This document shows, in pieces, positions 57,801 to 64,000 of a stretch of 64,000 nt of DNA. The notes below the pieces were generated by a model that saw only the letters and a list, made by a program, of their open reading frames with translations, had not been told where the DNA came from and did no database searches. How positions within the stretch are numbered: position 1 is the first letter of the stretch; each line of letters opens with the position of its first letter. Source of the DNA: Paraspadella gotoi (Eukaryota > Chaetognatha); the NCBI GenBank assembly GCA_051294375.1, contig CM119271.1, forward strand, positions 4,080,093 to 4,144,092, written 5' to 3'. The translations under genes and the position numbers were made by a program.

Positions 57801-60569
57801 GTTACATCAAAAAATTTATAATTCAGCTTTATCACATACTTTCCTCCCACACACAAAATTTATTTTAATGAATCAATTTTTTTCCTTGAAACAAGAAAAT
57901 GCAACAAGAAAGTTAATCACAATTTAATGGGAGGAAATCCCGTGTGGGAGGAATCTCTGTGTGAGGAATCCCGTGTGGGAGGAAATGAGTGGGAGGAAAT
58001 CGGAGGAGTGAGGAATCCCTTTGAGGAATCCCGCGTGGGAGGAATCCCGTGTGGGCGTGGAATCCTCCCGGAGCGAAAGAAATCCCGCGTGGAGGAATAC
58101 CAACGCCTGTGGAGGAATCCCGCGGTGGGAGGAATCCGTGTGGGAGAATCCTCGCTGGTGGGAGGAATCCCTGCGTGGGAGGAATCCGTGTGGAGGAATC
58201 CCGCTGTGGGAGGAATCCCGCCCGTGGGAGGAATCCGTGTGGGAGGAATTCCGTGTGGAGGAATTCTTTGGGTCCCGTGCTGGGAGGTAATCCAGAGTGG
58301 GAGGAATCCCTATGCGGGAAGAATTCCANNNNNNNNNNNNNNNNNNNNNNNNNCCTCCCACGCGGGATTTCTCCCACGTCAATTAAAAAAAAACAAGTTT
58401 GAGCAAACAATGTCGGATCTGCCTACGATAATTAAGTGGTAATAAGCTAACTTGGTCAACTTGCATAATTTAATCAACTTGCATTATTTGGTCAACTGGC
58501 ATACTTTGTCAACTGACAAAATTTGGTAAACTGGCATAATTTGGTCAACAGGCATAATTTGGTCAACTGGCATAATTTGGTTAACCTGCAGAATTTGGTC
58601 AACTGGCATATTTTTGTCATTGGCATAATTTGGTCAATCAATCAATCAATCAGAGAGAGATAAGAGAGAGAAATTTTAAAAAAATTCAAATAAATGTGTC
58701 TTTTGTTTTTCTAATTTGAACTCTTTTCCACAACTACGATTACATCAAAAAAATTTATATTCAGCTTTATCACATACTTTCCTACCCACACACAAAATTT
58801 TATTTTAATGAATCAATTTTTTTCCTTGAAACAAGAACATGCAACAAGAAAGTTAATCACAATTTAATGGGAGGAATCCCGTGTGGGAGGAATCCTGTGT
58901 GGGAGGAATCCCGTGTGGGAGGAAATCAGTGTGGGAGGAAATCAGTGTGGGAGAATCCCTTGTAGGAGGAATCCCGCGTGGGAGGAATCCCGTGTGGGTG
59001 GAATCCCGAGTAGGAAGAATCCCGCGTGGGAGGAATCCCGTGTGGGAGGAATCCCGCGTGGGAGGAATCCGTGTGGGAGGAATCCGTGTGGGAGGAATCC
59101 TGCGTGGAGGAATCCCGTGTGGGAGGAATCCCGTGTGGGAGGAATCCCGCGTGGGAGGAATCCCGTGTGGGAGGAATCCCGTGTGGGAGGAATTCTTTGG
59201 GGAGGAATCCCGTGTGGGAGGAATCCCGAGTGGGAGGAATCCTATGGGGAAGAATTCCATGGGGAGGAATCCCGTGTGGGAGGAATTCCTTGGGGAGGAA
59301 TTCCGTGTGGGAGGAATCCCGCGGGAGGAATCCCGTGTGGGAGGAATCCCATGGGGAGGAATCCCGCGTAGGAGGAATCCCGTGTGGGAGAATCCAGTTG
59401 GGAGGAATCCCGTGTGGGAGAATACCACAGCCACCATATAATATATAAAAAATAATTATCCCGTGTGGGAGGAATCCCATGGGGAGGAATCCCGCGTAGG
59501 AGGAATCCCGTGTGGGAAGAATCCAGTTGGGAGGAATCCCGTGTGGGAGGAATACCACAGCCACCATATAATATATAAAAAATTAATTTTCAGCTTAAAT
59601 ATAGCTTTTTCTAATTTTTGACCCACTTAATAAAGGAATTTTTAATTTTTTTAATAACTTTTTATGACGAATTCAAATCTGCAAAAAAAAAATCTTAGAA
59701 AAAACTTTTATGAAATTTTAACATTTATTGGTTTAATATTAGTATAAATATGGCCTACTGCGTAAATTATAAAATTTATTATAATTTTTTTATTACATAA
59801 ATGTTTATTAATATAATATTGTTCGTTCCTCACTTTTAAAATTTTAATTAAAAAGTTAAATTTATAAATTTTACTACGCCTTACTGAAGAGGTCGATACA
59901 AGCGATAAATCCGGCGACAGAAAAGAAAAAGATTCGGGACACGAACTCGTAGACAAATGGATGAAATGGACGAAAGGGCGACGGATAAAAATGGACCCCG
60001 CGGGAGAGAGGGTGACGAGAGGGCGTGGCGGTTTCGCGAAAAAAAAATGGAACGGCCCCGTAAATCGGTGGGTTTATTTTAAACGTTTTTCTCCGTTATT
60101 TTTATTCACATTTATCTTCCTTTAAATAGTTTTAGGCATTTCTCATAGATTAAAATTTCGTCACAAAGCAACATTTATTATTTTAAACGTGAGACGCTCA
60201 CCGAAGACTGATTATTCACGAGGTTGATGACAGTTGATTCGCTTCCCTTGTCGACGAGATCCGGTTTGGTCACCACGCCGAGGGTTCGCTCTCCGTCGGG
60301 GTCAACCTTAAAATGGAAGAACAGGTTGACTTGGTTTACTTTCTCGATTTGAATAAATAAATAATTGTAAAAACTATTTGGGTTGTAAAATTTGTAACTA
60401 AAGGATGTGTATATTTAAAACATGAATCTGGTTTTGAGACTGTTATTGTTTTCGGTTGTTGTCGTTTTCATTCCTTACGCTTTTGGCGAATTTGATGGCT
60501 TCCACATTAGCGACGTCGACATTGGCGGGGCAGACGACGAGGATGATGGTGTTAGGCTGCTCGATGTAA
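39900..60569 (-). CDS. Mx-like dynamin-superfamily GTPase (gene 2), 5' incomplete
   Basis: Ten exons in transcript order: 60569-60479, 60306-60202, 47494-47396, 47267-47133, 46816-46678, 46507-46382, 45416-45205, 43939-43763, 41314-41036, 40064-39900. They join in one frame (1528 nt, 508 residues plus one partial codon). Visible: [21 protein letters not shown]4 in [21 protein letters not shown]5-like KCRSQ in [17 protein letters not shown], stalk exons, and a C-terminal effector domain ending with a TGA at 39902-39900. Five exons (91, 105, 99, 135 and 177 nt) equal the gene 1 exons exactly in length. Differences: an extra intron, an Ala/Pro-rich insertion, and one 279-nt exon in place of gene 1 exons 13-14. 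The G1 and G3 exons are absent from the window, presumably lost at or beyond the gap at 60744. The 45416 acceptor has an alternative (TTTCCAG) that would add about 27 residues. Role as for gene 1. Confidence 0.85.
40301..40518 (+). mobile_element. tRNA-derived SINE, family 3
   Basis: AATCCATCAACCATTCATC, GCGGCCATTGGTGCCGAAGG (A-box region), GGGTTCTAGCCC (B box), GGCGCTTAACCCGCCTGTAA, and 3' end ATTACTGTCTCTTCA. It lies antisense in the last intron of Mx-like gene 2. Confidence 0.75.
40519..40831 (+). repeat. Two short tandem duplications between SINE copies
   Basis: GACTCAACCTGGCGATGCAC and a variant repeat about 42 bp later. A unit of about 65 bp with CATCCGACCACGGAAAA and ACCACCTCCGTTACCCT occurs twice (about 40720 and 40790). 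A Thr/Ser-rich frame crosses it, but no start or splice context supports coding. Confidence 0.55.
40832..41030 (+). mobile_element. tRNA-derived SINE, family 3, next to splice donor
   Basis: Same family as 40301-40518, with a deletion removing the GTTACAGCCTGATCC part of the body. Its 3' end CTGTCTCTTCA touches the minus-strand donor of the gene 2 exon at 41036-41314 (donor GTGAG at 41035-41031). Confidence 0.75.
41611..41620. other. Assembly gap, 10 N, between direct repeats
   Basis: CTGTTGCCATAA ends at 41610 and starts again at 41621, so the two contig ends overlap or repeat. The gap is in an intron of gene 2. Confidence 0.95.
41650..43560. repeat. Dispersed repeat complex in gene 2 intron
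   Basis: AAGTTTGAGCAAACAA plus ATCTGCCCACGATCATTA occurs at 41660 and 41958, and a variant at 58398. GACCGACAAAGTGGAGGAA (41910) and ACCGACAAAGTGAATTATAG (43495) both precede AGCAGATCCGACTAA. Sequence at 42230-42510 carries two variants of TTTCCATTTAAACTCATTTC and CACACACTT, which recur at 57780-57880 and 58690-58810. No coding frame. It may be fragments of the same element that carries the 16-bp minisatellite. Confidence 0.5.
42834..42925 (+). repeat. Degenerate CCCTAA-like repeat
   Basis: AACCCTAATCCCTAACC and further ATCCCTAA/CCCCTAA units over about 90 bp, near two copies of TCGTCGTTTCTGTCGATCCC-like sequence (42728 and 42938). Confidence 0.55.
44048..44155 (+). repeat. Dispersed repeat G, 3' half
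   Basis: CTTGTAAGAGTGATGGAG, AAAGCCTGTCCAAAGTCAGG and the terminal hairpin ATTGGTTGTACCAAT, as in 35560-35665. The rest of the intron to 45200 is AT-rich with nothing recognised. Confidence 0.6.
46048..46330 (+). mobile_element. tRNA-derived SINE, family 1, with duplicated 3' end
   Basis: Head GACTTAAAGCTGCCTCGTC, A-box region TCTCAATGGTTAAATC and B box GGGTTCAATCCC. The central GTGACA domain is missing. The 3' segment, with CGCTGCTCCAACGCCGGTTG through TTACAACAGACG, is present twice in tandem (about 46143-46228 and 46232-46321). Confidence 0.7.
48005..48646 (+). repeat. 16-bp minisatellite GGGATTCCTCCCACGC, forward array
   Basis: About 40 units of GGGATTCCTCCCACGC with substitutions mostly at the last four positions (ACGC, ACAC, ATGC, AAAG). 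Sixteen is not a multiple of three and the unit lacks stops in any frame, so all six frames stay open for up to 248 codons. Inverted arrays lie at 57930-58328 and 58869-59565. Confidence 0.95.
48651..57430 (+). repeat. Insertion-riddled copy of 43515-48645
   Basis: Follows 43515-48645 in order. GAGTCGGGATCTGTTGAAA begins both. The repeat G half at 44048 recurs at 49378. The SINE at 46048 recurs near 53000-53480. The left hAT end recurs at about 55692 and the minisatellite at 56130-57300. Nearly all differences are insertions, often A- or GA-rich, and about 600 bp of purine-rich filler sits at 50750-51380. It ends in low-complexity A/G sequence. This looks like one low-quality long read. Confidence 0.85.
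48955..55470 (-). pseudogene. Broken second copy of six gene 2 exons
   Basis: Noisy counterparts of the gene 2 exons at about 48955-49200 (43763-43939), 51830-52130 (45205-45416), 53730-53950 (46382-46507), 54245-54440 (46678-46816), 54895-55110 (47133-47267) and 55290-55470 (47396-47494). Every exon carries several frame-breaking insertions. They are read as an artefact of the noisy copy rather than as a third gene. Confidence 0.75.
57565..57715 (+). repeat. 18-bp minisatellite AATTTGGTCAACTGGCAT, noisy copy
   Basis: Eight or so units of AATTTGGTCAACTGGCAT with indels. The same units in the same order, with fewer errors, are at 58445-58640. The following sequence (57715-57930) matches 58640-58870. 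Confidence 0.85.
57930..58328 (-). repeat. 16-bp minisatellite, inverted array, noisy copy
   Basis: GTGGGAGGAATCCCG units (the complement of the forward array) with frequent one-base losses and gains. It corresponds to the cleaner array at 58869-59440. Confidence 0.85.
58329..58353. other. Assembly gap, 25 N
   Basis: Exactly 25 N inside minisatellite sequence. The array is inverted to the left of the gap and forward for a few units to the right, so the orientation switches across it. Confidence 0.99.
58445..58640 (+). repeat. 18-bp minisatellite AATTTGGTCAACTGGCAT
   Basis: About ten units, variants including TTTGGTAAACTGGCAT and TTTGGTTAACCTGCAG, ending in (CAAT)n. It is directly upstream of the AT-rich filler and the inverted 16-bp array inside the hAT-like insertion. 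Confidence 0.9.
58869..59565 (-). repeat. 16-bp minisatellite, inverted array
   Basis: About 35 units of GTGGGAGGAATCCCGC, the complement of the forward array at 48005. About 125 bp at its right end, including CCACAGCCACCATATAATAT, is tandemly duplicated (59340-59460 and 59465-59585). The array is followed by the AT-rich right arm of the hAT-like element. Confidence 0.93.
59892..60201. other. Gene 2 intron, right of the hAT-like insertion
   Basis: About 300 bp of moderately GC-rich then AT-rich sequence between the right target-site duplication and the exon at 60202-60306, whose minus-strand donor GTGAGC abuts it. Nothing else is recognised. Confidence 0.6.
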
Positions 60570-60743
60570 CTGGAAAGTAATAATATGACCAAAGGTTGAG
60601 TCATTACAAATGATCTCACATAAAAAAATCTTAAAAGCATAAGGATCGTCGCAATAGCATAAGAAAAATCTGGATTGAGGACAAATTTTGATACAAAAAA
60701 AATAAAATTTGAGAAAAAAAAATTAAATTATAAACAAAGAAAA

Positions 60744-60768
60744 NNNNNNNNNNNNNNNNNNNNNNNNN
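60744..60768. other. Assembly gap, 25 N
   Basis: Exactly 25 N, 175 bp upstream (in gene 2 direction) of the first gene 2 exon found. The expected 185-nt exon with the G3 motif should lie here. The sequence beyond the gap is noisy and holds none of the missing exons. Confidence 0.99.
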
Positions 60769-63700
60769 GAAGAAACAAATTACCCCTGCGCTAGAGTTGT
60801 GTGGCGGGTCTTGTCAATAAAAAAACGACTAATCTTTAAAGTAACGGAACGAAAATCAAAATTAATGTTTCTGACAAAATAGATAAACTCTGATAAGCAT
60901 GGCACGACATGCGAAAGCTATAATGTTACGCAGTTCAATCCCTAATAACGTGAGAGACGAGAGAGAGAAAGATGAGAGAGAAGACGACAGGCCGAGAAAA
61001 AGACAAGATAATCAAAACAGCAGCACAGAACAGCAGCAGTAGAGAAGAGAGAAAAAGAAAGAGCCACTGCAGAGCCAGCTGCAGACTCAACACATCGCCA
61101 GCAGCAGCAAGCAGCAGCGCAGAACAAGGAGGAGAAAAAGAATAAGCCCCTGCCAGCAGCCAGCTTTGCAAGACATCGTTTTTTCTCCCACTGATTAGTG
61201 AATCCGGTGACTAGCGAAAAGAGGAAGAGGGAGAGAGACATGCTAATAAAAGCAGAATAAGAGAGACTGAGAAAGAGCATTGATCCGAAAATAGCAACAG
61301 ATCAGAAAATTTGGTTTGTTTTTGATAAACCGCCTAAACAAACATATTTTTAATCAACTCGCTCGCAGCACTCCCAATTTTCAAGCACACTCTCCATGCA
61401 CTGGAGAAACGCCCTGCTAATCATAAAAACTTCTTCCAGCTTCATACCACGACCCCAAATTTAATGCAGTCAATTAAAAGGACCTCATCCCTATGGTCAA
61501 TCTTGGAACCGCCCGTACGACAAACCAACCACAACCGACCGCCACCCAGACGCACCCACCGGCCGACTCGCCCCACTTTGACCCGCCGCACAAGAGCGGC
61601 TTAGCCAACTATGGCGTCCCCGCCCCAAACGCGCTAGCGTGATTGGCGACCTCGATTAACAAGCCACCCGATCTTTATAATAGCCCCACGGATCGTTGCC
61701 TGTGAACATCTGGGCATGCTCACTGTTTGCTTTGGGGGATTCCCGACTATCCTCAGCAGTGACGATACCTCCCTGCGATCACCGTGAGCGTCGGGTTTCC
61801 CTAGGGACCGGCGTCTCGCCTTTACCAAGCACAGGAATAGTCGTTAGGACGCCGTGCGATGGAACCCTAAGCTGCGTTTAGGATAGTGTGAGCCACGCCC
61901 TCTGAGACCAATCGAGATTGGAATGAATATAGGTGTGAAGTGAGGCCTGTGGTTGATGGTCTTTGATTCAAGCCACGTAACAGTTCACATCAAGACATTG
62001 AAACTCGGCAAGAGAAAAGCTAAAGTAAAAGAGCCAGTTCTGAAAATCGAACTAGCATAAATCAGTGACCTCGGGTTTGAGTCATATTGCGCTTTAGATT
62101 TGAGGTCGTCAACTGTCCGCGACTTCGCTGATGCGTCCCGCGGCGAGCCGCACACCCGATGCCGGGCCAGTATCCGAACAGGCGGTCAGATTTCGGGGCA
62201 CGCATGGCGCGCTAGAGCCTCGCAGCTTTGGATTCTGCCACGGTTGACACCGCCAGTCCCCGAATTCGCGCCCGTCCAAGTCGTTCGTGGGCCTGCCAGG
62301 CGAATCCGCCCGCATCGGATCTCACCTCCATGCCGTGATGCCGGGATATTGCTGTCCCAGGCCTTTTTTGGCTTGCGCCCCGGTTTATTTTGTAGCTCCC
62401 AGGTGGTTCGGGCGGCGAGAAAAGATCGGATGCGTGGAGTTTCGTAGTGCATTCCTGGTTCGGAGAAAACACAATGATAAAAAATCTTAAAGACGTGCAA
62501 GATGCGAGCCGAGAGCCTACTATGCATTAGGAACAATTAATGAAAAAACCGGGAAAGAAGACGAATGGTCAATCAGTTGCCGGATAGACAGAATTATTGA
62601 CGGGTGTAATAGTTAATTGATTGAGGCTTAATATAATTGGATTGGAGATGTAATAGGTAATTCCTATTGATGTAATAGCAATTGTTATGTTTGGAGTTGC
62701 GATGATAACCAACTATTGATGCCGACTGATAGTCATTTTACTGCCCTGTTGATGCTATATGTCATTCAGCTGATGCCCGCGATGATTGTCATTCCATTGA
62801 TTCGTGATGATAAGTCCCATTAAGTTGACGCGATGTAAATCATATCATCGTAAATTAAAAACAAACAGATGATGGGTGTGATGGAGTTAAATCGAGAGAG
62901 AGAGTAGAGAGAGAGAGACGAAGACTGAGAGAACGAGAGAGAGAGAAAGCAGAGAGGAGAAAGGAAAGAGGAATAAATCCAGAAAATTCTCGGATGTGAA
63001 AACTATGGAATTTTGTTTAAAAAAAATGCGGAGATAAAATCGGGCAAGTAATAAAGTTTTTACTAAGGAAAAAAAATAATCAAATTTTTCAAAAAAACAA
63101 GACGATCACGCAAGAGATCGGACACGAGGCAGAGACAGACACACCACAGAGAGACACGAGACGAGACAGATGAGAGAAAAATGAGAGAGAGAGAAAGAGC
63201 GCGATAAATAATAATTAAATAGAGACAGAGAGAGAGAGAAACTCCCCACAGCCCCTCTACTCGTCAAAGAATCAAGAGTACCTCTTGGCCGCCGACGTTA
63301 GCCCGTGAGCTCTTCTGCTACCAATGACCCGGGTTTCGCACCCTGTTCGCACCCCTGCTTGATTAGTGATTAAGTGAGCCCTAACATGAAATGAGTAGTC
63401 TCAAAATCTTTTTTGTAAAAAAAGAGCCGAGAAGAGACGGAACTAGACGACGGAGCAATGAGACGGAGAGAGAGAGAGCAAGACAAGAAAAGGCGACAAG
63501 AAGGCTGGAACAGACCGCTGCCAGGAGCCGGAACTCGGTTTTAGACAAATCAGAAGAAGCAGTGACGCGAGAAAAGAGAGAGAGAGGAGAGCGACAATAT
63601 ATTTAAAGAAACGAGTCAGAGAGACAGCGACCATTAATTTAAAAACGTTTTTTTTTGGTAATAATAAGAACGTACTAACAACTATAACAATAGCGAATAC

Positions 63701-64000
63701 TTGATAGTGGAACGAGTGGACAATTTTTAAAGATTCGGTGGATCGATGAGAATTCTCCGATGATCATCACCATGTACATAATGTCCATATCTCAAGAACT
63801 TCTCACGCTATGATATGCACGACGTTTCAATGAAGCATGGATGGGTGCAGAAAAAGCGTGGACCGAATTAGAGCTAAGCCGAATCAGAAGAGGTCTAGCC
63901 AGACGGGGCGGGTTCGCTAGCGGGTAGCCGCACTCAAGTGGGTTGAGTCGAAACAATCTGTAGGGGCGAGGAGTACATGGCTTCACAGACGAACCGATGT
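60769..64000. other. Noisy sequence, no gene recognised
   Basis: Contains GA-rich stretches with AGCAGCAGC (60950-61180), a GC-rich stretch at 61490-61880, another at 62100-62440 that differs in composition from everything else, a loose GATG/GTCATT tandem pattern (62540-62860), GA-rich DNA (62890-63250), and TRNA-like fragments near 63290-63360 (CGGGTTTCGCACCC). It resembles other insertion-rich parts of the window. No G1 or G3 motif of gene 2 is found on either strand. Confidence 0.5.

Larger units (their letters stand above)
47684..59883 (+). mobile_element. hAT-like insertion in gene 2 intron, 8-bp TSD
   Basis: Left end TAAGGCGTAGTGAAAGTT and right end AAATTTTACTACGCCTTA are inverted repeats. 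Both are flanked by CTGAAGAG (47676-47683 and 59884-59891), a perfect 8-bp duplication fitting nTnnnnAn; TAAGG fits YARNG. No transposase frame is seen. The apparent 12.2 kb is inflated by a misassembled copy inside (48651 to about 57430) and by a partial repeat of its own right half. The real element probably holds AT-rich arms, the 16-bp minisatellite in both orientations, the 18-bp repeat and AT-rich filler. Confidence 0.75.

Noticed and set aside
58853-59567. Open frames of up to 213 codons in the inverted minisatellite
   Set aside because: Same 16-bp repeat effect on the opposite strand.
62540-62860. CRISPR-like spaced repeats (GATG ... GTCATT)
   Set aside because: Spacing and units are irregular and AT-rich, there is no exact direct repeat of 20 bp or more, the context is eukaryotic, and no cas genes are present.

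Overview
This is a metazoan (probably invertebrate) nuclear genome fragment. Genes are split by GT-AG introns, the sequence is AT-rich, and it holds three families of tRNA-derived SINEs, non-autonomous DNA transposons and many microsatellites. I see no bacterial operon structure, no rRNA or functional tRNA gene and no CRISPR array. The phylum cannot be fixed from the sequence.

Three protein-coding loci can be supported. (1) 21300-28567 (+) encodes a small single-pass membrane protein: signal peptide, Thr/Ala mucin-like stalk, an unrecognised ectodomain, one membrane segment and a short basic tail. (2) 32323-39405 (+) encodes a complete 15-exon Mx-like dynamin-superfamily GTPase of 753 residues. 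(3) 39900-60569 (-) encodes the C-terminal 508 residues of a second Mx-like GTPase, arranged tail to tail with the first; the stop codons are about 0.5 kb apart. Most intron positions and exon lengths match between the two. The 5' part of gene 2, including the P-loop exon, is not found: it should lie just beyond an assembly gap at 60744-60768. Mx proteins are cytoplasmic GTPases known as antiviral effectors in vertebrates; the same role here is inference.

Layout. 1-9248: low-complexity DNA with large inverted and direct copies. 9274-16430: an indel-rich copy of 19096-26190 carrying a broken copy of the membrane-protein gene. 16430-19095: spacer. 19096-28567: membrane-protein gene. 28568-32322: intergenic, with an 829-bp hAT-like element. 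32323-39405 and 39900-60569: the Mx-like pair. One intron of gene 2 is expanded to 12.7 kb by a hAT-like insertion (47684-59883) with a perfect 8-bp target-site duplication and a 16-bp minisatellite. Within it, 48651 to about 57430 is an insertion-riddled copy of neighbouring sequence. 60769-64000: noisy sequence with no recognisable gene.

Much of the apparent complexity looks like assembly artefact. Repeated blocks differ mostly by small indels, one block is a near-perfect turn-around palindrome, and every 25-N gap sits beside such a block, while the two 10-N gaps lie in clean sequence. I read this as gap filling with uncorrected long reads. The signals that survive are the Mx-like pair, the membrane-protein gene and the hAT-like family. 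I did not find a convincing new multi-gene system.
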